Origin: Paenibacillus solanacearum
Lineage (GTDB): Bacteria; Bacillota; Bacilli; Paenibacillales; NBRC-103111
Direction: 5' to 3'
Length of the DNA stretch: 64,000 nucleotides
Assembly: GCF_910593845.1 (NCBI RefSeq)
Contig: NZ_CAJVAS010000007.1
Span: forward strand, 124,001-188,000
Of this stretch, positions 17,182-25,749 are shown in pieces. Under the pieces are notes generated by a model, which had not been told where the DNA came from, made no database searches, and worked only from the letters and a program-made list of their open reading frames with translations. The position numbers were made by a program, and so were the translations under genes. The stretch's first letter is position 1. Each line of letters starts with the position of its first letter.

Positions 17182-18018
17182 CTATTCGCGGCGATATGCG
17201 ATCGGATTGAGCGGACTTGCTGCCAATTCCCCCGGCTGAATGCCAGGCAGCCAGCGGATCAAATCGTTGCGCCTCGCCTGGCTGTCCGGCTCCAGCGCGC
17301 GGGTTCCGTCCGCATAATAAATGATCGTCATCACCTCGCGCATCGTATCCGTCGGGTTGCCCGGAGCGGAGTGCAGCGTCCAGCCCGCATGAAACGTCGC
17401 GTCGCCGGCCGCGAGCGCTCCATAATTGACGGTTTCGATCCCTTTCGCTTCGATATAGCTGCCGAACGTCCGGTGCGATTCGTCGGAGATCAGCTCCCGG
17501 CTGAGCGAGCCTGACCGGTGCGTTGCGCTGGCGAACGTCATCGATCCGACTTCCTCGGATACCGGAACGAGCGGCATCCACATGGTGATCGTGTGCAGCG
17601 TATCGAGCGGCCAATAAATTTGATCCTGATGCCACGGCGTATGCCCGCCGCCTGGTTCCTTGAACAGCGCCTGATCGTGATAAATGCGCACGCCGTCCAC
17701 CCCCATCAGCTCCGCTGCGATTTTGGCGAACCGCCGAGCCAGGACGAACCGCTTGGCCGCCTCGCTCATTTCCCACAAGTTGCCGACCTGAATAAACGCT
17801 TTTCCATACGTATTGCGCTCGTGCACCGGCTTCGTGTGCCGATTATGCTGCTGAACCAGCTGTTCGATGACCGGTTCGTAGCATTCGATTTCTCCGGGCG
17901 AAGCGGCGCCCCGCAGCACGATATGACCGTTGTCCTGGTACGAGCGAATTTGCTCCCTTGTCAAATCATACGCATCATCCATTACGGGCAGCGTGTCCAG
18001 CGCGATATCATGTTTCAT
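17182..18018 (-). CDS. Phytanoyl-CoA dioxygenase (PhyH)-family Fe(II)/2-oxoglutarate oxygenase
   Basis: 278 residues. The iron-binding facial triad is readable: H130 and D132 in PWHQDQIYW, and H216 in LHSAPGN; R227 in TMREVMTIIYY is the probable 2-oxoglutarate anchor. These cytoplasmic enzymes hydroxylate small molecules with O2 and 2-oxoglutarate; the substrate here is unknown. ATG at 18018 with AGAGGTG 7-8 nt upstream. An AraC-family regulator is divergently transcribed 370 nt away, which suggests that it controls this gene. A TATAAT lies on the minus strand at 18198-18203, implying a leader of about 180 nt. Confidence 0.9.
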   Translation of the reverse strand: MKHDIALDTLPVMDDAYDLTREQIRSYQDNGHIVLRGAASPGEIECYEPVIEQLVQQHNRHTKPVHERNTYGKAFIQVGNLWEMSEAAKRFVLARRFAKIAAELMGVDGVRIYHDQALFKEPGGGHTPWHQDQIYWPLDTLHTITMWMPLVPVSEEVGSMTFASATHRSGSLSRELISDESHRTFGSYIEAKGIETVNYGALAAGDATFHAGWTLHSAPGNPTDTMREVMTIIYYADGTRALEPDSQARRNDLIRWLPGIQPGELAASPLNPIAYRRE

Positions 18019-18388
18019 CCTTCAGCACCTCTTTCGGATTAATCATACGGTCCCAAGCTCTGCGCGCCCCCGGCATGTTCAGGGGCATCTCCATCGAAGC
18101 ATCTTGGGGCCGACTTCCTCATTGACCTTCTTCGCTCAAGCCTTCCTCGGGTCTGCCGCCTTCATTGTGACGGGAGCGTCCCTCTCCTGCTAACGCTATT
18201 ATAAGCGCTTCCTACCGTGAATGCTTTGTTCAGGAATACCGATCCGTTTGTCAAAAACAACTGCGCATTAAATAGGCTCTATGTTAAAATAAAGGTGAAT
18301 GTGAGGGACAGGCCATGACTTGCTGCAATAGCAACCTCTCATGGTCTGGCGGCAAAATGAACGGGAAGAAACGAAACGGAGGCGCTGC
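18019..18388. other. Divergent promoter region between PhyH and AraC genes
   Basis: A minus-strand TATAAT (18198-18203) preceded by AAGCGCT is the best PhyH -10 candidate; a plus-strand TAAAAT near 18285 may serve araC. No small gene with a good ribosome binding site was seen. Confidence 0.4.
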
Positions 18389-19282
18389 ATGTACTTGTCG
18401 GAGCTCATCGAAAAGCAGCCGATTCTACCTTATATTCGGCAAAGCAACTTTGCCGTACGATCTCCGTGGTCGGCGGCGGAACGCAGGCTGCTGGACTATT
18501 TGATCGTGTATGTACAAGAGGGGGAATGCGTGTTTCATATCGACGGCGAGGCGTATGCGTTCGGCAGCGGCGAATTTTGTCTGATTCAACCGGACAGCGT
18601 TGTCACGCTGGAAGGCCGGACACATTCGATCACGCCGTTTGCCCACCTCGATCTGTTTTACAACCCGCAGCGGGAAGAAAGCTTCCCGACGCGTGCCGGG
18701 CAGCTCGATTTGACCGCTTATCTCCATCTGATGCAGCCGCGGCTGAACGATTTGCAAGGGGTACACGTGCCGGTCCGGCTCACACCGAAACACCCCGTTC
18801 ATTTTCGCAATACGTTTCTGGACATGGTGGAGAGCTGGCAGCATCGCGAGCCGCTGCTCCAATTGAAGGCGCAAACGCTGGCCATGCAAGTCGTTCTGGC
18901 GGTGCTGGAGGATCATACAGCCCCCGGCACGGCCGCGTCCAGTCAAGCACCGCAGTCACTGAACTGGATTACGTCGTTTTTCTCGTTTCACTTGTCCGAA
19001 CCGCTCTCGATCGAAGAAATGGCCCGGCGCGCCAGCTTGTCTCCTTCACGCTTCAGCGCCGTATTCAAGCAGCGGTTCGGCGTTCCGCCGCACCGCTATT
19101 TGCTGGACCTGCGCATCCGGCATGCGGAGGAGCTGCTCCACACGACGGCGCTGCCGCTGGAGGACATCGCCGTTTATTGCGGATTTGCAGACGTGCATCA
19201 TTTCTCCAAGGCGTTCAAGCGGAAGACCGGAATGCCGCCCGGTGTATACCGCAGCGCCAAGAAGGCCGCGCCCTCGACGTAA
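18389..19282 (+). CDS. AraC-family transcriptional regulator (cupin plus AraC DNA-binding domain)
   Basis: 297 residues. An N-terminal cupin-like sensor (EGECVFHIDGEAYAFGSGEF) is followed by two helix-turn-helix motifs in the last 100 residues (SIEEMARRASLSPSRFSAVF and IAVYCGFADVHHFSKAFKRK). GGAGG lies 6 nt upstream of the ATG at 18389; an in-frame start at 18341 lacks this. Divergent from the PhyH oxygenase and convergent with araA. A role in PhyH control is more likely than in arabinose use, because the ara genes have AraR sites. Effector unknown. Confidence 0.92.
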   Translation: MYLSELIEKQPILPYIRQSNFAVRSPWSAAERRLLDYLIVYVQEGECVFHIDGEAYAFGSGEFCLIQPDSVVTLEGRTHSITPFAHLDLFYNPQREESFPTRAGQLDLTAYLHLMQPRLNDLQGVHVPVRLTPKHPVHFRNTFLDMVESWQHREPLLQLKAQTLAMQVVLAVLEDHTAPGTAASSQAPQSLNWITSFFSFHLSEPLSIEEMARRASLSPSRFSAVFKQRFGVPPHRYLLDLRIRHAEELLHTTALPLEDIAVYCGFADVHHFSKAFKRKTGMPPGVYRSAKKAAPST

Positions 19283-19300
19283 TATCAAGGATGCGGCCTT
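19262..19300. terminator. Possible bidirectional terminator between araC-type gene and araA
   Basis: AAGGCCGC (19262-19269) pairs with GCGGCCTT (19293-19300) across a 23-nt loop. Minus-strand reading ends GCGGCCTTCTT after araA; plus-strand reading ends GCGGCCTTCCTT after the regulator. The large loop lowers confidence. Confidence 0.4.
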
Positions 19301-19323
19301 CCTTCGAATTCGTTTGCGGCGGC

Positions 19324-20814
19324 CTAGCGGAGGCGCCAGGCCATATCGTTCCAGCGCAGCTCGTTCCGGAATGCTTGCAGCGATGTTTGCCCGCCGATGA
19401 CCGCGCATTCGACGCCGGCCATCTCCGCCCAATCGGCCAGCTGCTCCGCCGTAACGGCGTAGGAGAAGCCGGTGTGATGCGCACCGCCGGCCATGATCCA
19501 GGCTTCCGCCGACGTTTGCAATGACGGCTGCGGCTTCCACAGGACGCGCGCCACCGGCAGCCTGGGCATCGGCTTTTCCGGCTGCACCGCCTCCACTTCA
19601 TTGACGAGCAGCCGGAAGCGGCTACCCAGATCGATCAGCGACGCGTTGACAGCCGGACCGCCGCGTCCGTCGAATACCATGCGCGCCGGGGCCGCTTTGC
19701 CGCCGATCCCGAGCGGATGCACCTCGATGCGCGGGCGCGCCGCCGCGATCGTCGGGCATATCTCCAGCATATGCGCGCCAAGCACGAGCTCGCTGCCGGG
19801 CTCCAGGTGGTAAGTGTAGTCCTCCATAAACGACGTGCCTTCGCCGCCGGCGATCATCTTCATGATGCGGACGAGCGCCGCGGTCTTCCAATCGCCTTCG
19901 CCGCCGAAGCCGTATCCTTCGGCCATCAGCCGCTGGACGGCGAGACCGGGAAGCTGCTCCAAGCCGTGCAAGTCCTCGAACGTGGTCGTGAACGCCCCGA
20001 ACCCGCCGGCTTGCAGAAACGCCTTAAGCCCGAGCTCGGCGCGCGCCTGGTAACGGACCGCATCCCACATAGCAGGCATACTGCGAACGTCGGAGCCGAT
20101 CTCGTATTGCTCAGCATATTCATCAAGCTGCGCGCGCAGCTGCGCATCGGTTACCTCGTTCATTGTCTGGACGAGATCGCCGACGCCGTAGCCGTTCACC
20201 GACCAGCCGAACCGGATTTGCGCTTCGACCTTATCCCCTTCCGTCACCGCGACCTGACGCATGTTGTCGCCGAAACGGGCCACTTTGAGATTGCGACCTT
20301 CCGCATATGCGGCAGCGGTTCGCATCCACCCGCCGATCCGCCGGCACGTCCGCTCATCCTGCCAATGGCCGGCAACCACCTTGCGGGCGATGCCGAGCCT
20401 CGCTCCGATGAAGCCGTACTCCCGGTCGCCGTGAGCCGCCTGGTTTAAATTCATAAAATCCATGTCGATGCTGTCCCATGGAATATCCCGGTTATACTGC
20501 GTGTGAAAGTGCAGCAGCGGCTTTGTGAGCTCAGTCAAGCCGGCAATCCACATTTTTGCAGGCGAAAACGTATGCATCCAGGTGATCAATCCAGCGCAGC
20601 GGTCGTCCGCGTTGGCCTCGAGGCATAGACGGCGAATCGCATCGGGCGTCGTGACGACCGGCTTGAACAGCACCCGATAAGGAATCGCCTCTGCGCGGTC
20701 CAACCCGCCCGCCATTTGCACGGAATGCGCCTCGACTTCCCGGAGCGTTTCCGGCCCGTACAAATGCTGGCTCCCGGTCACAAACCAAAATTCATATGGC
20801 TGAACAGGCAACAT
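19324..20814 (-). CDS. araA: L-arabinose isomerase
   Basis: 496 residues, the standard length. Converts L-arabinose to L-ribulose, first step of the arabinose pathway. Recognisable family segments: [10 protein letters not shown] at the N-terminus, [18 protein letters not shown], the Mn-binding glutamates in [10 protein letters not shown] and SFMEDYTYH, and histidines in GAHMLEICP and [13 protein letters not shown] lies 9 nt upstream of the ATG at 20814. Last gene of the araD-araB-araA operon, 104 nt after araB. Confidence 0.98.
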   Translation of the reverse strand: MLPVQPYEFWFVTGSQHLYGPETLREVEAHSVQMAGGLDRAEAIPYRVLFKPVVTTPDAIRRLCLEANADDRCAGLITWMHTFSPAKMWIAGLTELTKPLLHFHTQYNRDIPWDSIDMDFMNLNQAAHGDREYGFIGARLGIARKVVAGHWQDERTCRRIGGWMRTAAAYAEGRNLKVARFGDNMRQVAVTEGDKVEAQIRFGWSVNGYGVGDLVQTMNEVTDAQLRAQLDEYAEQYEIGSDVRSMPAMWDAVRYQARAELGLKAFLQAGGFGAFTTTFEDLHGLEQLPGLAVQRLMAEGYGFGGEGDWKTAALVRIMKMIAGGEGTSFMEDYTYHLEPGSELVLGAHMLEICPTIAAARPRIEVHPLGIGGKAAPARMVFDGRGGPAVNASLIDLGSRFRLLVNEVEAVQPEKPMPRLPVARVLWKPQPSLQTSAEAWIMAGGAHHTGFSYAVTAEQLADWAEMAGVECAVIGGQTSLQAFRNELRWNDMAWRLR

Positions 20815-20918
20815 CGAATGATTCCTCCTATGTCGTATTGGAGCGTTCGGATAACCGTTATTCGGATAAAAGCAGAGCGGTTCCGCACGGCTACCCGCCA
20901 CGCGGATATCGGCCGCTT

Positions 20919-22592
20919 CTAATGCAGTGCAGCTTCCCTCAACGCTTTGAGCCGCTTCATCACGTCGCTTGCGCCGCGGCCGAAATAATCATGCAGCCGG
21001 TTGTACTCGGCATACAGCTGATCGTATACCGCCACATGCGCGGGGATCGGCTTGAACGTCTCCTCCCGGACACGCGCCATCCGCTGCGCCGCATCCACGA
21101 TCGAATCGTAGCCGCCTGCAGCGCTTCCCGCCGCTACCGCGCCGAACATCGCCGCGCCGAGCGCGGGCGTCTGCTTCGAATCGGCGATCTTGATCTCCCG
21201 GTTCGTCACATCGGCATAAATCTGCATCAGCAGCCGGTTGCGCTGCGGCAGACCGCCGCAGGCATACAGTTGCTCCACTGGCACACCGCCGTCCTGAAAC
21301 GCTTCGATGATTTTGCGCGTGCCGAATGCCGTCGCTTCCAGCAGAGCACGGTACACTTCCTCCGGCTTTGTCTGCAGCGTATAGCCGACGATCAAGCCGG
21401 TCAAATCGGTGTCGACGAGCACGGACCGGTTGCCGTTCCACCAATCAAGCGCCAGCAGTCCGGTCTCGCCCGGCCGGTAAGCCGCGGCCCGCCGCTCCAG
21501 CCATTCATGGATGCCAGTGCCTTCTTGCGCCGCCGCGTCTCTTACATAGGCCGGAACCCCTTGCTCGACATACCAGGCGAAAATATCGCCGACCGCGGAC
21601 TGCCCCGCTTCATATCCGAGATAGCCCGGGATGATGCCGTCTTCCACGACGCCGCACATGCCCTCGATGTGCTTCTCCTCCGTTCCGAGCAGCATATGGC
21701 AGATCGAGGTGCCCATCGCCATTACCAGCTTGCCCGGCGTGACGACGCCGACGCCCGGCACGGCCGCATGCGCGTCCACATTGCCAACGGCGACGGCGGT
21801 GCCCGGCCGCAGCCCCGTCTGCGCGGCCATCGCTTCCGTCAACGTCCCGGCCCTAGTGCCGAGCGGGAAAATACCGCCGCGAAGCTTGGTTGCCGCAAGG
21901 GGCTCCAGCCGCGGATCGAGCGCCTTGAAAAAAGCGCTGTCCGGGTAGCCTTCCCGCTTGTGCCAGTTCGCTTTATACCCCGCTGTGCAGCTGTTTCGAG
22001 CGATGCGTCCGGTCAGCTGGTATACGACCCAGTCCGCCGCTTCAAGGAACAGATCGGTGCGCTCGTAAAGATCCGGCGCTTCGTTCAAAATTTGCCACGC
22101 CTTCGCAAGCATCCATTCCGAAGAGATTTTGCCGCCGTACCGCGGCAGGAACGCTTCGCCGCGCGCAGCGGCGACCTCGTTGATCCGGCTCGCCTCGGCC
22201 TGCGCCGCATGATGCTTCCACAGCTTCACCCAGCTGTGCGGATTCGCCTGCAGCGACGGGTCGAAGCAGAGCGGCGCGCCGGACGCGTCGACCGGCAGCA
22301 TCGTACACGCGGTAAAATCGATGCCGATCCCGATCACCTCTTCCGGCTGCACGCCGGAACGGCGGATCACCTCCGGTACCGACCGCCGCAGCACTTCCAG
22401 GTAATCGCCGGGATGCTGCAGCGCCCAATCGTGCTCCAGGCGAACGCCCGAGCCAGGCAGCCGCTCGTCGATAACGCCGTGCGGATACTCCGTCACATGA
22501 TCGGCCACTTCCATACCGTCGGCCAAGTCGACCAGCACCGCCCGACCCGATTCCGTACCGTAGTCGATGCCGATCGCGTATGTTTTGGACAT
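20919..22592 (-). CDS. araB: L-ribulokinase
   Basis: 557 residues. FGGY-family sugar kinase phosphorylating L-ribulose to L-ribulose 5-phosphate with ATP. The N-terminal [15 protein letters not shown] phosphate-binding motif, [14 protein letters not shown] and the C-terminal [19 protein letters not shown] (FGGY region 2 type) are clear. GGAGGG lies 9 nt before the ATG at 22592; a start at 22634 is possible but has no support. Middle gene of araDBA. Confidence 0.98.
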   Translation of the reverse strand: MSKTYAIGIDYGTESGRAVLVDLADGMEVADHVTEYPHGVIDERLPGSGVRLEHDWALQHPGDYLEVLRRSVPEVIRRSGVQPEEVIGIGIDFTACTMLPVDASGAPLCFDPSLQANPHSWVKLWKHHAAQAEASRINEVAAARGEAFLPRYGGKISSEWMLAKAWQILNEAPDLYERTDLFLEAADWVVYQLTGRIARNSCTAGYKANWHKREGYPDSAFFKALDPRLEPLAATKLRGGIFPLGTRAGTLTEAMAAQTGLRPGTAVAVGNVDAHAAVPGVGVVTPGKLVMAMGTSICHMLLGTEEKHIEGMCGVVEDGIIPGYLGYEAGQSAVGDIFAWYVEQGVPAYVRDAAAQEGTGIHEWLERRAAAYRPGETGLLALDWWNGNRSVLVDTDLTGLIVGYTLQTKPEEVYRALLEATAFGTRKIIEAFQDGGVPVEQLYACGGLPQRNRLLMQIYADVTNREIKIADSKQTPALGAAMFGAVAAGSAAGGYDSIVDAAQRMARVREETFKPIPAHVAVYDQLYAEYNRLHDYFGRGASDVMKRLKALREAALH

Positions 22593-22640
22593 GTTCCTTC
22601 TCCCTCCATCCATCTGGCAGGCTGACGTGTTCAACGAACG

Positions 22641-23330
22641 TTACGGCTGCCCGTAATACGCTTTCGCTCCGTGCTTCCGCAAAAAATGACGGTCCAGCAG
22701 CATCCGGTCCATAACGGGAACGCCGGGCCTCAGCGCGAACGTATGCAGCGCCATCTTCGCGACCTCCTCGAGGACGACGGCATTATGCACGGCATTATGC
22801 GCATCCGTCCCCCAGTTGAACGGCGCGTGGCTGTGCACAAGCACTCCCGGAACCTCCATCGGGTCCAATCCGGCAAACGTCTCGACGATCACACGTCCCG
22901 TCTCCGACTCGTAAGCTCCCTGGATTTCCGCCCCGGTCATCGCCCGCGTGCATGGAATTTCGCCATGGAAATAGTCCGCATGCGTCGTGCCGAGCGCCGG
23001 GATCGGCAGTCCGGCTTGCGCCCAGCTCGTTGCCCAAGGGGAATGGGTATGTACAACGCCCCCAATCGAAGGAAACGCCTTGTACAGCACCACATGCGTC
23101 GGTGTATCGGAGGATGGCTTGAGCCGACCTTCAACTACGTTTCCGTACAGATCGACCACAACCATGTCGTCCGGCCGCAGCTCGTCGTAAGGAACCCCGC
23201 TCGGCTTAATCACGACAAGCCCCGAGGCACGGTCGACGCCGCTCGCATTGCCCCATGTAAACGTTACCAATCCATGGCGAGGAAGCGCCATATTCGCTTC
23301 CCACACTTCCTTTTTCAATGTTTCGAGCAA
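22641..23330 (-). CDS. araD: L-ribulose-5-phosphate 4-epimerase
   Basis: 229 residues. Class II aldolase fold that epimerises L-ribulose 5-phosphate to D-xylulose 5-phosphate. Zinc histidines appear in [10 protein letters not shown] and LVHSHAPF; substrate-binding TFTWGNASG and VIKPSG motifs are intact. The start is TTG at 23330 (MLETLKKEV, as in Bacillus AraD), with GGTGAG 6 nt upstream. First gene of the operon, 52 nt from the end of araR, under a promoter located inside araR. Confidence 0.97.
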   Translation of the reverse strand: MLETLKKEVWEANMALPRHGLVTFTWGNASGVDRASGLVVIKPSGVPYDELRPDDMVVVDLYGNVVEGRLKPSSDTPTHVVLYKAFPSIGGVVHTHSPWATSWAQAGLPIPALGTTHADYFHGEIPCTRAMTGAEIQGAYESETGRVIVETFAGLDPMEVPGVLVHSHAPFNWGTDAHNAVHNAVVLEEVAKMALHTFALRPGVPVMDRMLLDRHFLRKHGAKAYYGQP

Positions 23331-23381
23331 TAGGATCTCACCCTTTCCCGAAAAAAACAGTCATGGCTTACCGACAAATTC

Positions 23382-23411
23382 ATTATATATTTGTACGTAC
23401 AAATTTGTCAC
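23382..23411 (-). promoter_or_regulatory. araDBA promoter and AraR operator, embedded in the end of araR
   Basis: Minus strand: -35 GTGACA (23406-23411), 18-nt spacer, -10 TATAAT (23382-23387). The 16-bp palindrome ATTTGTACGTACAAAT (23389-23404) fills the spacer and matches the AraR box known from Bacillus subtilis. The araR codons F-V-R-T-N-I are the palindrome, and the araR stop TAA overlaps the -10. Confidence 0.9.
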
Positions 23412-24510
23412 CATTTTTTTCATAGGGCTTGGTCGAATGCCGCACGACGAGCTCCGGAGCGAACAGGATATCCCGGTTCAGCGAGGGCGACGTCCCTTCC
23501 ATCATCGCGATCAGCAGCTCCGCCGCCTTCTTGCCGAGCTCCGCTTTCGGATGAGAGACGGACGTTAACTTCACTTCCGTCGCCGTCGCAAGAAACGAGT
23601 CGTCGAAGCCGATCATGGACACGTCCTCCGGCACGCGCAGCTCCAGCCGGCGAACCGCTTCCAGCAGCCCCACCGCCAGCTCATCGTTATAACATACGAT
23701 CGCGCTCGGCCGTTCCTCCGCCTGAGACAGCATTGCAAGCGCCCGCTCGAAAGGCTGCGTTCCTTTCGTTTCCGTAACGTAATGAACGACATGCTCGGGG
23801 CGAAGCGCAATCCCGAACTCATGATGCGCGCGCAAAAAACCTTTCAGCCTCTGCGTCCCCTGCAAATCGTCCGTCTTGAAAAACCCGGCGATCCGCTCGT
23901 GGCCGAGCTCGATCAAATGCTTGGCGGCCAGATACCCGCCCAGCTCGTCATCCACCTTGACGCAGGGGCAATTCAGCTCCGCGTAACGCTCGTTGATCAT
24001 CAAATACGGGATTTTCATATAATCGAGCGCCAAATAGCAATCCAGATTCGGATTGCCCTGCGCGCTTTTCGTCGGCTCGATGATCAGTCCTTGCAGCGAC
24101 CCGGCCTGCAGCATCAGCAGCTGGTCCCGTTCCTTCGCCTTGTCGTTATCCGTGCTCGACAGCATCATCCGGCAGCCCTGCTCGCGCAGTACGGATTCCG
24201 CTCCGCGGACGATCTGCGGAAATATATAGTCGGAGATATACGTCGTCAGCACGCCAACCGTCGGCAGCTCCGCGGTTCTTCGTTCCAGCATCGCCGAAAT
24301 GTACGTTCCGCTCCCCTGCTTGCGATACAGCCGGCCCTCCTGCACAAGCGTCCCGAGCGCCTGTCGGACCGTCTGTCTGCTCGTCCCGGACAGCTCGGCC
24401 AGCTCATGCTCCGTCGGCAGCTGCTCGTTCGGCTTATAGCGCCCCGCAGCGATCCAGGACATGATCATTTCTTTCACTTGCTCATGCTTCGGTTTCGGTT
24501 TCTCGTTCAA
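23383..24510 (-). CDS. araR: Arabinose operon repressor AraR (GntR DNA-binding, LacI-type sensor)
   Basis: 375 residues. N-terminal GntR winged helix (KPNEQLPTEHELAELSGTSR, RQTVRQALGTL) followed from about residue 75 by a LacI/GalR periplasmic-binding-like domain that senses arabinose; this hybrid architecture is diagnostic of AraR. Start TTG at 24510 with GAGGTG 5-6 nt upstream. Two AraR boxes flank the gene, one in its promoter region and one within its last codons, predicting repression of itself and of araDBA in the absence of arabinose. The final six codons double as the downstream operator, so C-terminal sequence and DNA site are under joint constraint. Confidence 0.96.
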   Translation of the reverse strand: MNEKPKPKHEQVKEMIMSWIAAGRYKPNEQLPTEHELAELSGTSRQTVRQALGTLVQEGRLYRKQGSGTYISAMLERRTAELPTVGVLTTYISDYIFPQIVRGAESVLREQGCRMMLSSTDNDKAKERDQLLMLQAGSLQGLIIEPTKSAQGNPNLDCYLALDYMKIPYLMINERYAELNCPCVKVDDELGGYLAAKHLIELGHERIAGFFKTDDLQGTQRLKGFLRAHHEFGIALRPEHVVHYVTETKGTQPFERALAMLSQAEERPSAIVCYNDELAVGLLEAVRRLELRVPEDVSMIGFDDSFLATATEVKLTSVSHPKAELGKKAAELLIAMMEGTSPSLNRDILFAPELVVRHSTKPYEKNGDKFVRTNI

Positions 24511-24546
24511 CGTCGCACCTCGTGTAGGTTAAATACAATCATTCGT

Positions 24547-24588
24547 ATTATAGCATGGAACGCCGCGCGCGCTAACTTGTACGTACAA
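24547..24588 (-). promoter_or_regulatory. araR promoter region with second AraR box
   Basis: AraR palindrome TTGTACGTACAA at 24577-24588; on the minus strand a TATAAT lies at 24547-24552, about 37 nt before the araR TTG. The box sits at or just upstream of the -35, between araR and the divergent isomerase gene, so it may control both. Confidence 0.8.
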
Positions 24589-24736
24589 CCGAGATTTTCA
24601 TCGCAAGATTCGTTGTTTTCGGCTTTTCTTGCATAGTGGCGATCGGCATATGTTGCTACAATAAGGAAGAACGCACAGTGACACGCCGCAAACCGGCGCC
24701 TTACGAACCGATAAAGACTTTTGGGAGGGATCTGAT

Positions 24737-25498
24737 TTGAACATTGGATGGTGCACGTCGATCCGGAACGCCGAATTGCTGAAGGACATTGGGTATGATT
24801 TTATTGAACTGCCTGTCGCTACGCTGCCGCTGGAGCAAGACTCCGGACTGGCCGACGCCATGAAACCGATTCTGGCCTCGCCGCTTCCCGCCTCCGCTTT
24901 CAACATCTTGTTCCCGAAAGACATGAAGCTCGTCGGTCCCGACGCGGACACCGCGCGGATACGCCATTATATTGCCCGGGCGGCAGCGGTGCTGAGCGAG
25001 GCCCGCGCCCGGATCATCGTGCTGGGCAGCGGGGGGGCCCGCAACGTACCGGATAATTGCGAACGCTTACAAGCGGAAGAGCAGCTGCTGCAGGTGCTCC
25101 ACTGGTGTGCGGACGAGCTGAAAGGCACCGGCGTCACGCTTGCCATCGAGCCTCTAAACCGAAAAGAATCGAATATCATCAACAGTGTCGACGAAGCAGT
25201 CCAGTTTGCGCAGCAGGTTAACCGGCCGGAGATTCGAGTGCTCGCCGACTTCTATCATATGGACGAGGAGCAGGAGCCTCTAGACACGCTGCGAACGAAC
25301 GGCAAGTGGCTCGCGCATATTCATGTGGCGGACACCGGGCGGCTGCATCCAGGCTCGGGAACGTACGATTACGAGACGTTCATGGGGATATTGAAGGAGA
25401 TCGGCTATACGGGGATGATTTCGGCGGAATGCAAGACAGACGATCCGGAGCCGAATATGAGGAGCAGCCTGCAGTTTTTAAAACGGTTCGTCAGCTAA
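24737..25498 (+). CDS. Sugar phosphate isomerase/epimerase (xylose isomerase-like TIM barrel)
   Basis: 253 residues. AP_endonuclease_2-type barrel with metal ligands readable as E in LAIEPLNR, D in LADFYHM, H in AHIHVAD and E in ISAECK. Such enzymes isomerise or epimerise ketoses or act on inositol-type sugars. GGAGGG lies 7 nt before the TTG at 24737, which decides the start. Divergent from araR, with an AraR box 149 nt upstream, so arabinose control is possible but unproven. Substrate not determinable. Confidence 0.9.
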   Translation: MNIGWCTSIRNAELLKDIGYDFIELPVATLPLEQDSGLADAMKPILASPLPASAFNILFPKDMKLVGPDADTARIRHYIARAAAVLSEARARIIVLGSGGARNVPDNCERLQAEEQLLQVLHWCADELKGTGVTLAIEPLNRKESNIINSVDEAVQFAQQVNRPEIRVLADFYHMDEEQEPLDTLRTNGKWLAHIHVADTGRLHPGSGTYDYETFMGILKEIGYTGMISAECKTDDPEPNMRSSLQFLKRFVS

Positions 25499-25687
25499 CC
25501 GCCGCGTTTTACAGGCCACCCCGCGGCGTCGCAGACGACATTCCCGATTCGATTCGTAAGCTTCGGAAACCGATACGGGTGCGTCTAATCTCCAGCCTTA
25601 CATAATCTGCTCAGCTGTTCGTATGACAACATCCGCGGGGGAGGCGGCACGGTTGACGCCCTCCCTCATGCTTCCTCTCCCTCCTTA

Positions 25688-25749
25688 TCTCACGCTGCCT
25701 CCCACAGTTTCTCCACTCCTCCTCTCACGCTTCCTCCCACAGTCCCTCC
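25688..25749. repeat. Direct repeat duplicating the 3' end of the MocR gene
   Basis: Two 27-bp units (25688-25714 and 25723-25749) starting TCTCACGCTGCCTCCCACAG and TCTCACGCTTCCTCCCACAG, 35 bp apart; a third, poorer copy lies near 25662. The second unit contains the stop codon and last codons of the regulator; the first is downstream. The remaining 25499-25687 has no gene. Confidence 0.75.

Noticed and set aside
20796-22625. Plus-strand open frame of 609 codons opposite araB
   Set aside because: Mirror of araB, whose product is unmistakable; composition of the antisense product is arginine- and histidine-rich.
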